DNA from: Epinephelus fuscoguttatus | Taxonomy: Eukaryota; Chordata; Actinopteri; Perciformes; Serranidae | Length of the DNA: 64,000 nucleotides | Reading direction: 5' to 3' | Assembly (NCBI RefSeq): GCF_011397635.1 | Contig: NC_064774.1 | Coordinates: forward strand, 2,374,720-2,438,719 | Shown: positions 10,784 through 21,900 of the stretch, in pieces | How positions within the stretch are numbered: the stretch's first letter is position 1 | Layout of the letters: every line of letters starts with the position of its first letter | The notes under the pieces: model-generated | What the model saw: only the letters and a program-made list of their open reading frames with translations | What the model was told of the DNA's origin: nothing | Database searches by the model: none | Translations under genes and position numbers: made by a program

Positions 10784-13700
10784 ATGCTGCGTTCAGCGAT
10801 GCCGTCCAGCAGTGGACTGTCCGTCAGTGAAATGATCGCTTCAGTTTTCCATGAAGCTGTAATCTGTGTTCTCCTGCTGCAGTCATTTGCAGGTAACTTA
10901 CACGTGAAACACCTTCAGCTCCTGAATAATCCCTCTATAATCCCTGTGGCAGCCGTGCTTTGGTCAGAGGAGAGACTGAAGACAGTGTCCAGGACTGTTG
11001 ACACACATTGTCTGGTGCCAGTCAGTGTTACTAAAACACATTTAACATCTGAACACGTTTCCTGAATCTTTAAAGTGAGGTTTTTATTTGATTATGATTG
11101 AAGTAACGCAGAGCTGCTGGTTTATTATGTGCATCTGTATGAAGCAGCCCAGTGAGACCAGTTAGTGGAGACGTTACACCTGTTGTGTTAAACTATTTAC
11201 GACTACAAATTCCCGGCTCTGTGGTGGTTTAATCTTACTGGAAAACATTCAAACAAACCCTGTTAATCTTCACTGAAAACACAAATTACATTACGTCACA
11301 GAAACATTACAAAGACTTTCAGTAATGAGACAAAAATCTGAACACAAACTGAAAGACAGTTGTTCCGTAATTTTCCTCCAGCACGTTCTGCTTTTGTGAC
11401 TGTGTGGTTAGACAGACAGCTACAGGTCTCTTCCCAAAAACAAGGAAGAGACTCACACTCTCTATGAAATAATGTTGTAATTTCACCACGTAGGATCTTT
11501 ATTTATCTGAATTTACTGTCTGAGCAAAAGACTGGAACACCTGCCAGCTTGAACAGGATGTGCCAACTCGTGCGAAATGGCTTTGGTTGCAACCAAAAAG
11601 AGAACAGTCAAGTATAGAACGTCAAAGTATGTTATTAGAAATATTATTAGAAAGACCTATCAAAAATCTAAATCTAAATTTGGGTGCACATTCCTGGGAC
11701 GTGTACTTGCTTGAAGTAACAGTATGGCATCAGTCAGTGTGGGTATTGTGTGAGGCCAAGGACTTCACACAGTGTCACAAGCAAACCAAATGGAGTAGGG
11801 AGCCCTCTAGTGTACGTGAGGTGCACATGGTTTATTATTTGTGAGACTTGGGCAGAAATGAAAACAGAAACACATCCAAAGAAAGGAACTGAACGTCTTT
11901 ATGAGCTTTACCTTTTCTGTGAGACAACAGTCCAGTTGTCAGAGGAAAATGTTGCCATTGTTTCTGCGAATCACAAATATGTTGCATTAATGTGTCAAAC
12001 ATTTCATATCTCTAAAGTGATGTAATGTATGAGCTGATTGTGTCATAATGCCGTTACACCTATGGAGCTTTTTTCCTATCTTTATTCAAGAGAGTGGTCT
12101 ATCAGTTTCAGAGCATTATTTATTGATTTCACGTTCAGATTTTGTAATGTTGTCCCTCAAACCCTGCCCTCGCACTCAAATAGCCTCTGTTTGAGCTTAG
12201 ATCTACTCTGTTTCTGCTCAAACTGTGTGCTCGCACTCAGACACCATGTTGCTCGCACAGATTTCCTGCTCCAGCTTTGGCTCAGATTGAGCACGGGGAG
12301 AAGAGCTGAAGCTGGAGCAGGAAATCTGTGCGAGCAACATGGTGTCTGAGTGCGAGCACACAGTTTGAGCAGGAACAGAGTGACCCATTTCTGTTCTTCC
12401 AGCAGCTTTTTAAACATCAATCTTTTTTTTCCCAGTGGCTTTTAAGGCATCAAACGCGGGTGTTTTGTTGTTACCCATCATACACGCTTTGTAACGACAC
12501 AGCTTTTTCAGCGCCCATCACTGAATTTGAGCAGCTTTTAAGGCACAAACGTGGGCGTTTTGTAGCAACCAGTCACTCTTTTACCAGTGGCTTTTTGGGC
12601 ATCAGCTAGTGTAGCAGTTTGGTACTATCACATGCGTTGTGTAGTTTCACAGATGACAGGGCCAGTCAGTGTCAGACTCTGATGCTGCTTTATTGGCATA
12701 TACAGTATCTGGTCGTGAACACAGGAAAATATCTCTCAATCAGGTCTCACAGCCACAGCAAGGATCAAACATAAACACGAGTCCTTCCGAAAGCATAATG
12801 TTGCTATATAAGGCAGGTGTCTTAACAGGCAGGTAAATAATAATAAATTAAATGTAGCGCACCTCCAGTGATGACAGAAATACAGTTAGTGATGGCAAGT
12901 GGAATCAGTAACACATTAACTCTGTTACACTAGGGTGTTTCGTGATGACCCCTTGCTGAGTTTTGAGGGTTTTTTTTTTAGCACTTGTCGCTGAATTTCC
13001 AACAGCTTTTTAGGCACAAATGTGGGTGTTTTTTTTCCAGGAGCTTTTTAGACAAGACAGAAAAGGTACGATAGAACTTGATTCGACTCAAAGGAAATTG
13101 CTGTGCAGCAGCTGCAATATAAAGTCAGAGGAGGAGGAGTTAGGAGTGACCCATCACTATTTTTCAAGCAGCTTTTTAGGCATCAAAAGTTGGTGTTTTG
13201 TAGCGACCCATCACTGTTTTTCCAGTGGATAATTAGGCATCAAATGTGGGTGTTTTTTAACAACCCTTTGCAGTTTTTTTAGCACACATCATTGAATTTT
13301 GAGCAGCTTTTAAGGCACTAAACATGGGGGGGCTTTGTGGCAACCCATTGCTGTGTTTCCAGTGAGATTGTTTGTTACCAGCAGGCCACCATAATTTTTC
13401 CTGAGGAAAAACACCAAAGCTCCGGGGCATTTATCAGTCTGGTGTTGTAGGTTTTATATCTCTTGAGCAAAAGCAAATACCACAGCCCTTTTATCTCTGT
13501 TTTCTCTGGTCATACAGAACCAAATTGTGTCTTTCTTCTGCAGCCCAGTTCAATAAAAACACCATCGCTCCAACAGTGACATACTCCTCTCTCATCATCA
13601 GGTGCTGACTTCACGCCCATCATAGACATCAGATCATATTACAACGGAAGTGTGGTGTTACAGTGTGAGTCTGCAGGCTGGCATCCAGAGCCTGAGGTGT

Positions 13701-14098
13701 TGTGGCTGGACGGTGAGGGAAAGCTCCTCTCTGCTGGACCTACAGAGACAGTCAGAGGTCCTGATGACCTCTATACTGTCAGCAGCAGAGTGACTGTGGA
13801 GAAGAGACACAGCAACAGCTTCACCTGTAGAGTCCAACAGAGGAACATCAACCAGACCACAGAGACACACATCCAGGTTCCAGGTTACAAAGAGTTCTTA
13901 CTGAGTAAAATATATCGTCGCTGGTTTACACAGTTTGGGTCTGGTTTGATTAAAACGTGTCATTCTGTTCTGTGTTTTATCATTTCAGATGATTACTTCA
14001 TGGATCTGCTCTCTTCCAGCTGGATTTGGAGCAACACACTTGCTATTATTGCTGTCGTACTGTCAGTTATTTTCATACTATTATGTCAGTGGAGATAG
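10784..14098 (+). CDS. B7/butyrophilin-like membrane protein lacking an IgV exon
   Basis: Three exons join in one frame. Exon 10,784-10,892 starts with ATG and encodes a signal peptide with core AVICVLLLQSFA, ending in phase 1 at GTAACT. Exon 13,602-13,883 encodes one Ig C-like domain of about 94 residues. Its first Cys is in VVLQCESAGWHPEPEVLWLD, and its second is in SNSFTCRVQQ; the W-HPEPEV-W pattern is typical of butyrophilin/B7 C-like domains. Exon 13,989-14,098 encodes DDYFMDLL, a transmembrane segment (LAIIAVVLSVIFILL) and the tail CQWR before TAG. The predicted protein is 166 residues, a type I surface protein of a family that tunes T-cell responses. B7 proteins normally carry an IgV domain between signal and IgC. 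I find none in the 2.7-kb first intron, yet the phase-1 junctions still join. It could be a genuine short form or a decaying copy. Confidence 0.65.
12206..12380. repeat. Near-perfect 175-bp hairpin (about 78-bp arms)
   Basis: The left arm (12,206-12,283, containing gctcgcactcagacaccatg) is the reverse complement of the right arm (12,303-12,380, containing catggtgtctgagtgcgagc), with only a few mismatches. The loop is about 19 bp. It lies in intron 1 of the B7-like gene. It could be a fold-back mini-transposon or a transcribed long hairpin; the sequence does not decide. Confidence 0.8.
12390..13375 (+). repeat. Degenerate minisatellite, unit about 55-65 bp
   Basis: A module of the form 'agctttttaggcatcaaa.gtgggtgttttgtagcaacccatcactg.ttttccagtg' recurs at least seven times. 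Copies lie at about 12,425, 12,530, 13,005, 13,165, 13,220 and 13,300, among others, with sequence drift and interruptions (12,620-12,950). The block fills much of intron 1 of the B7-like gene. No coding function is supported. Confidence 0.6.
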
Positions 14099-14099
14099 A

Positions 14100-15640
14100 A
14101 CTATGATACGTTAATATTATCTGATCTATAAATATCTATGTAACATTGTATTATCTAGCAGACTCTTTCATATAGTTTCTGTTTGAGTATTAAAGAAAAC
14201 GACTTATTGCTAACATGAACAAACTGATAAAACAGAGATGGACTCCATGTGGTCGTGCAGGATGAAATACGTCACTGGTGGAGCCACATTGGTGTCTTTC
14301 TCTGGTTTCCCAGTTCCCAGGTGATATAATGAAGGTTACATTAACTTAACAAGAGAACTTAATGAGCTTCCTGGAGGGCACTCACAAACTGATCAACGTG
14401 GTGTTCGACATCTTTCACACCATTAACTTGGTCACTGAAGAGCTACAGCCACACTCACTGTGTGCTCCAGTACCCAGACTGCCATACTATTTAGTATGCC
14501 AGAAAAAGATTTGGTTTGTCCCAAAATATAGCATGTCAAATGCAGTATGCCAGAAATACCAGCATGTTCTACTAACTGATGCCCAGTCAAATTGTAATAA
14601 CAGCAATATTAATTGTAAACAGCACTGGTAGGGAAATGCAAATTGTATTTTACTGTTGTGAACATAATGTCAGAATCTACAATGTATGCAGTTAAAAGTT
14701 AAACTTCATACGTCACAGAGTTACAACAGCAGAGCTCCCCAGGTTGTTCAAGGTAATGGATATATGAGCAAGAAGGTCAAAGTTCAGGGTGTAATATTAT
14801 GAGACAGTAGTATGGCCTGACTGTATGCATCCTGCATGCAACAGAACATACAGCACCTACGAAGGGTAAAAACAACAGGTATTCAATTCAGAACGCTCCC
14901 AAAGAGTTGATGACAGGGGCGGGACTTACTGGACATTGCATGATCCGCTCTCACCTCAGTCTTGAACACACAGGCTCGTCACCATGAGCAACCTCTTTCG
15001 TCTAAAATTAAACATTTAATCCATTGTTAATTAAAGAATATGTTGATACAGCAGCTTTAAACTACAAATTTATTGACAGTAAGTCAAGTGTTTTTACTGT
15101 TTTAAATCTGTACATGACTCGTATTACACATTTAAACCGCTGGTGGAATTTGTTTGTTCTCACAAGGAAAATTAAAATAAAAAACTGATCTTTCTTCAGA
15201 TGCACTTTTCAATTAATTATTCTGTTTTTTTCCTTTACCATTAAAGTTTGACTCCATACAGTCCTCATGCCTACAGATATGAAGGAATGTTTTAAGGTGG
15301 TCAAAGAATTTAGTTGGAAAAAAAGAAGTTTTTTGACCATAATAAATGTCATCTTTGCAGTGGTGTGGTGCTGGTTGGTGAGGTGGGTGGACTACTGAGT
15401 AGATGGGTAGGTGAACAAGGAGGAAGTGGATATATTCCAACGTGTTTTTGGCTGATAGGTGGTATCGTGTAAACGGCCTGACAATAAAAAGGTATACCTG
15501 TGTTTGTTCTCCATGACACCACTGCATCTCTGGTCACAATGGGACACTTTTGCTTCTTGAATAAAAGGTTGTGTGAGACAGATGTAAACCCAGCTCACTG
15601 ATGCGTGCACATGAAACAGTGTCAGGTTTGAGGAATGCAT
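14100..15640. other. Gene-free stretch with short DNA-transposon debris
   Basis: Around 14,480-14,860 there are repeated and inverted 'agtatgcc / ggcatact' type motifs and a terminal-like ...cagaacatacag end, suggesting a small inverted-repeat transposon. The rest is AT-rich. Minus-strand ORFs at 15,213-15,640 lack splice context or motifs and are not called. Confidence 0.35.
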
Positions 15641-15649
15641 GAGTGTTGG

Positions 15650-16277
15650 GTCTATTGCTCACTGAGTTTAAAAAGTGGGAGCATTTTTCTAACCTCAGTG
15701 TCTAAACTCTCTGCACCCAAACACTCATTTTTACTGGCATATGCAGTGAACTGCTGCAGTGTATGCTGTCGTATAGGAGAGTCTTGTTGCAGCAAAAGCA
15801 GGCTGAGGAGGACAAAACTGCAGATTTCAGTAAGGAAAGGATTTAGCTGTTTTCTTTTTGCTGACAGAAAACCATTAAAATATGTTTGGATCAGCCCGGA
15901 GGATCGAGACATCTCTGATAAAGACAGGAGACAAAACACAGACCAGTTTGTTTGGATGCTTGAGCCTTTAATTTTGCATAAGACAAGAAAGAAGAGTTTA
16001 CTTTGCAGAATATATGTAGATTTGTGCTAAAAGCATTCTTTTCATAACACATTCAGTCTGCTCTCATTAAAGGCACAAGGCCTCAGAGACAGTCCAGCTC
16101 CTGTTTATGTCACTTGTCGCTTCATTCCTTCAGTAGCGTTACAGCGATAGCAAAGACAAACTCAGCTCACATGTGAGACTGAGGGTGTGAAGAAAGATGT
16201 ATATGAAAGCATGCGCACAACACAAGTGTTTGTGCTTTTAATGGGTTCTTCATGTCTCTGTGTCAGACCTGGAATCA
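15650..16277 (-). other. Conserved 3' flank / 3'UTR of lectin A
   Basis: This segment recurs behind lectin D (about 29,050-29,500) and behind lectin B (about 47,650-48,150) in the same position relative to the stop codon, so it was duplicated with the lectin genes. Candidate poly(A) signals on the minus strand are ATTAAA at 16,242-16,237 and another in aattaaaggctca near 15,970. It contains an ORF with a hydrophobic core (about 15,652-15,939), but I do not regard it as a gene. Confidence 0.5.
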
Positions 16278-18088
16278 TCATCTCTTTCTGGCACAGACAG
16301 ACGGTAACTGGCGGGTGCACTGGAGGTCATCCCAGCACTTGTCAGCTGCAAGAAAAAAAATAAAGAGTTGTTGAGTCAGTGAATGTGACACAAACAAAAA
16401 CCTCAGACTGTTGATGTGATCAGTGACTCCTAACTGATTCATCATGAATAATTTGAACAATAAAAACTGAACTTCATTAATTGGAGAGGGCTGCTGTCAG
16501 TCAAAGAAAATCTTGGTCAACTAAACTCATCTTATTCTTCAGCCAGCTGATTGGTCGCTGGGAAGAAAATCTTCATGTTATCTCTGGATGAACTAAATCT
16601 ACCTGGCAGTGTTGTGTGTCATCCAAAGCATTTTGAAGCTGCGACCAGCAGCTCTATCTCACTCTGTCGGTTTCACAAAATGTCTCCACTGTTTGGTGGT
16701 CACAGTTTTTGCCCTAGCAGGCTGAAATTCGGTGTGGAGGTCGCAGCTATCGTGAATTCATGCTTGTTTTTTCTGAGGCCAGCGCTGTAATGAGACTCAG
16801 GAGTGCTGTGTGTTCACACTCTGCTACAAACCTCAGTGTCATTATGAGGCCCTGAGCGTCTTCACTTTTCTTCACTAAGCCATGCATGTTGCTGTTTTCT
16901 CTCTGGTCACACAGATTTGAAAAATGTTTAACTTTGGGTAAAACGCTGCCCTCGTCACTTTTTACCATGGACTGTAGAAGGAATGGACGTAGCTACAGTG
17001 ACGTCACCCATTTGTTTGTGGTTTTGAAGCCTCATGTTTGACACATCAGCCGTCACCATCTTGGTTTTTTGGAGCCAGAGGTGAACATAGTTGGGCAAGA
17101 GGCTGGCGCTGTGTGAGTGAGGGGTACGTGGATCTGACTGAGAGGCCGAGGACACTATCATCAGACAGTCTGTCACTCAAAGTGGTCGGCTCTTAATGAT
17201 GTGGCTATTGCTGGCACAGAGCCATAAAAATGCTTTGGTCGACACACAGTCTTATGACAGTAACACCAGTGACTGTCCGACCAATGAGAATTTGGAGGGG
17301 CAAGAGCACATCAACCAACTGACCAGAAGATGTCAGCACGATATATTTCTGAGTTAGCTCACTGTATTCCTTCCTATTTTATCATTAGCATCACTGCTAC
17401 AGTTAGCACTATGTTGTTTTACCTGAGTAATTCATCTGCAGACAATGCTGCCCTGCACCACCACCATTATTAGGCTCTCCATCACACCATCTCTGGTAGT
17501 TGAAAGATGTGCCATCACTCCAGAACCAGTAATGCTCCTGGAAGAAAGAGTAAAACAAAATATTACATAAAATTAAAGGAGGAAAATGCGGGAAAAAAGT
17601 AAAAAAAAAAAAAAAGATTCTATAAATAAAACCAAGAATATAAATAGAAACAACAAACTATACAAAGGCAATTCATACCAAAATTACAAGACACCTGTGC
17701 CCACAGTACCCTGTACATACTGTCTCAAGTGAAGTGACATAGTGGTGTGATTAGTCACTGCAAAGTCACAAAAGTATAGTTCATGTAAGAGTAATGTGAT
17801 ACCATCTTTTATAACAGCTTGACCATAATAATAAATGATAGTAATGATAGTGTTTGCTCACATTAAACTGAAATATAACAGATATATAATGTAGTATAAA
17901 ATGTAATTATATGCGTTTTCCTGTTGTTATAGCGCCACCCAGTTGCCTATTAGAGTTAAATTTCTCCAGTCACCTTGAGGCATCCTGTTCTACATATCTA
18001 CCAAGTTTAGTAAAAATCCATATGGCCTTCTACCACTGTGCCAAATTTTCACATGGATTGACCAAGTCAGTGAGGAGAAAAACGTGGA

Positions 18089-18126
<38 letters not shown>

Positions 18127-18872
18127 ACAGGGTTTTTGTCATTATATAGTAAGATATGTATTTGGTGTGTAATATTTCCAAGTTGTGCAATGATGAATAA
18201 AATACCCTTTCTAAATCACAGCCTCCAATCCATGTCAGTGTAGTCGAACGAGTGGCTCTGAAAATCACATCCTGAATGGCATGGTACTCCCGGATGTTGT
18301 GAGCAGACGCAAGGTTTCCACCCATGGACTGACAGTTTTTCTACAGTGAAGACAAACAGAGAGACAGACGGACAGAGAGGAGTTGTCAAGGAAAGTAAGA
18401 ATGAAGACCCCAGGTCACCAAATGTCCAAGGGTGCGTCCCAAGTCCCTTAAATTTACTGCTAACCACCTAACCTAGCCACCTTACCTAACTGTTTAGTCC
18501 CTCCCACTTAGGAAAACATTTAAGGAGTCAGGAGTTAGGAGTGAGGAGCGAGGATTGCTGATAAGAGACATGAGACGGCCTTACTCTGAAGCGTCACGTG
18601 AAGCGACATCCTTTTCTGATGACGGCGGCACCTATGGGCGGCACAGCTGGATCTGCTGCATAACGGAGCCAGCGTTTGGTGTACATCCCAAGTCACATTA
18701 TATTCGCTGATCAAAGCCGTAACACCGCAAAAACCCCTTTAACGGGGGAAAAACAGTAGAAACCTCAGGAAGAGCAACTGAGGAGGGATCCCTCTTCCAG
18801 GACGGACAGACGTGCAATAGATGTCGTACAGAACAGATCAGCATGATAAATTAACAGTAATCCACATGACAC

Positions 18873-18908
<36 letters not shown>

Positions 18909-21900
18909 GCAGGACAGACGGTAATGACAGTAGCTTACAACAACATTAATGAAAGTAATAATATTAATTAATATTACCTACAGGCTATGAACCATTATTC
19001 CACTCACATGACATGCAGGATAATTAATGATGGGCAAATGTGTGTGTGTGCGTGCGTGGTGTTATATCAACACGTGTGGTTCTGGACATGAGCAGCTGCA
19101 CATTTAACAGCCACACATCACAGACAGTCCGCTGAACAACGCAACGGGTTGTAAATGAAATAAACTTAATTACAACATGACAGTCTTGCAGGAAATATCA
19201 TTAACGTTACTCTTTGTAGTCACGTAGGCATGTGAATTACAGCGTTTCATTGCAAAGAATGCATGTAACAGGTACACTTGCGCTGTTTCTCCGCCATCTC
19301 GTTCAAATGAGCCAGATGTATATGGGGTGCCGTTTGTAAAGTGTCTCACGCTGAAAATAACATCAACATTTTGCCACATTTAGCTTCAAACAATGTTTAA
19401 AAAAGTATTGTGATTTTTTTAACATCACCTTTTACCACATTTACAGCAATATTTGTTAACTTAGAAATATATTAAATAGTTAAATCTAAATATTAAATGT
19501 GGCACCTAAATGTTAAATGTTAAATCTAAATATTAAATCTAAATCTAAATCTAAATGCTAAATCTAAATGCTAAATATAAATATAAATATAAATGTTAAA
19601 TCTAAATATTAAATCTAAATCTAAATCTAAATCTAAATGTTAAATCTAAATGTTCTGGGTGAAACTAAATATTTAGCTAATATGCAAATTCACACTGCCG
19701 GTCACCGGAAGTACCAAAATAAAAGCTCGAGATGGTCAGACTGTTTATAGAATCAAATAACGAATTAAAACCAACTTATCGGGGGAAATGAACACTTGAA
19801 CATACATTAGCGTGATAATAACTACCTAAAATAACAAGAAACATGTTTGGAGAAATTTTATTTGACGTGTATTTTGAGTTGTTAGTGTCCCTTCGGAGGG
19901 ATTAACAACCTAAGATAAGCTAACAACCGTTAGCTCTTAGCCCCGTTAGCAGTGTCTGTAATGACTCATGAACTCTTAAACGGTCCGTGAAAAAAATATT
20001 TTTTCCAGCGGATGTCTTAGTTACAACATGATTGAGCTAGCAAAGCAGTTTTGTGTTGCGATGTGTGGTACTTATTCAGTTTTGGGAAATCACGATGTCT
20101 AGAAAGCACCAGTGGCTGCAGCAGCAGCAGCAAAGCTATCAGGACGTCATCTGTTAAATGTCTCCCGTTGTCGGATACGACATGAAACTACTCCAGTTAG
20201 CTCAATCATGTTGTAACTAAGACATCCGCTGGAAAAAATATTTTCTTCACGGACCGTTTAGAGTTAGTGAGTCATTACAGACACCGCTAACGGGGCTAAC
20301 AGCTAACAGTTAGCCTCGCTAATCTACGATAACCATGTTATTAATTTCAGAACGTGATAGTAATGTTTGTTCAGTCATAGTGTTTATAGGCTTCACAAAC
20401 ACCAGATTAGTCTAAACAGTGATACAGTGACGTGAAAAACGTGAGATGTGCATATATATATGTTGCTAAACTCTGCTGGTTTTCTACCCGGAAGTATTTG
20501 TAAACAACAAGGTGATTCCCTCCGAAGGGACACTAACAACTCAAAGTACACATCAAATAAAATTTCTCCAAACACGTTTCTTGTTATTTTAGGTAGTTAT
20601 TATCACGCTAATGTATGTTCAAGTGTCCATTTCCCCCGATAAGTTGGTTTTAATTCGTTATTTGATTCTATAAACAGTCTGACCATCTCGAGCTTTTATT
20701 TTGGTACTTCCGGTGACCGGCAGTGTGAATTTGCATATTAGCTAAATATTTAGTTTCACCCAGAACATTTAGATTTAACATTTAGATTTAGATTTAGATT
20801 TAATGTTTAGATTTAACATTTATATTTATATTTATATTTAGCATTTAGATTTAACATTTAGATTTAGATTTAGATTTAATATTTAGATTTAACATTTAGA
20901 TTTAGATTTAGATTTAGCATTTAGATTTAACATTTAACATTTAGGTGCCACATTTAATATTTAGATTTAACTATTTAATATATTTCTAAGTTAACAAATA
21001 TTGCTGTAAATGTGGTAAAAGGTGACGTTAAAAAAATCACAATACTTTTTTAAACATTGTTTGAAGCTAAATGTGGCAAAATGTTGATGTTATTTTCAGC
21101 GTGAGACACTTTACAAACGGCACCCCATAGATGTAGGGGGCGGGTATTTATACGTCATGGCCTCAAGCTGAAAAAGACTTCCTGTTAGGAACCTCTCATG
21201 TTACCTTACTCATCGCACCTAAAAGATTCCTCCTAACGCCTAACGCTAACTCCTTACTGGCAGGAATAAGAGACATGAGACGGCCTTAAAGATGGCGGAG
21301 CTCAAACGACTTCCGGTTCAAGTAAGGAGTTAGTAGTATAAAATAAGAGACTTGGGACGTACCCCATGTCTATGCAAACAAAATGAGCTTGTTGTAAAAG
21401 CCCCCTGAGTCAAAGTCACCAACATTACCTCAGCACTAGCCCAGGTCATAGGTGTTGAAACGTAACGGTAACAATGACCTTTGCACTCCGACCAGCCCCA
21501 GGGACAAGCTCCTCGTCCCACGCACCACTTGACTGGCACGAATGACTTTTTTAGCCCGAACAACTTTTTGATGAACAGCTTTTTTATCGCTATCAACTTT
21601 TTGAAGAGCGATGGCACGAACCACCTCTTGACCAGGTGACTCTCTGTGGAGAACCATTAGAGTGTGGTTAATGTGGGGTCTCCAGGGAAAGTCTCCATAC
21701 TATATTAAATAGATTCATTTTGATGGCACGAAGAAGCTACAACATGACATAATATTACATGACACAACATAAATATAATATACGTGACTTAACATAACAC
21801 AATATTACGTAACAAGACAAAATAACAATACATCATCAATTAATATGTAATATAATATACAACATAAACATAACAAAATTGCAACAGAATACAAACATTG

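Noticed and set aside
10893..13601. Possible IgV exon in the B7-like gene
   Set aside because: I searched the frames for a Cys...WYR...DxxxYxC pattern with splice sites and saw none; the interval is filled by a hairpin and minisatellite.
15652..15939. Minus-strand ORF with a hydrophobic, signal-like core, also seen near 29,050-29,235
   Set aside because: It lies in the duplicated 3' flank of the lectins; the copies do not preserve a common frame or start, so it is not a gene.
16551..16790. 79-residue plus-strand ORF repeated at 38,389-38,628
   Set aside because: It is intron DNA between lectin exons 5 and 6 read on the opposite strand; similarity follows from the A/C duplication.
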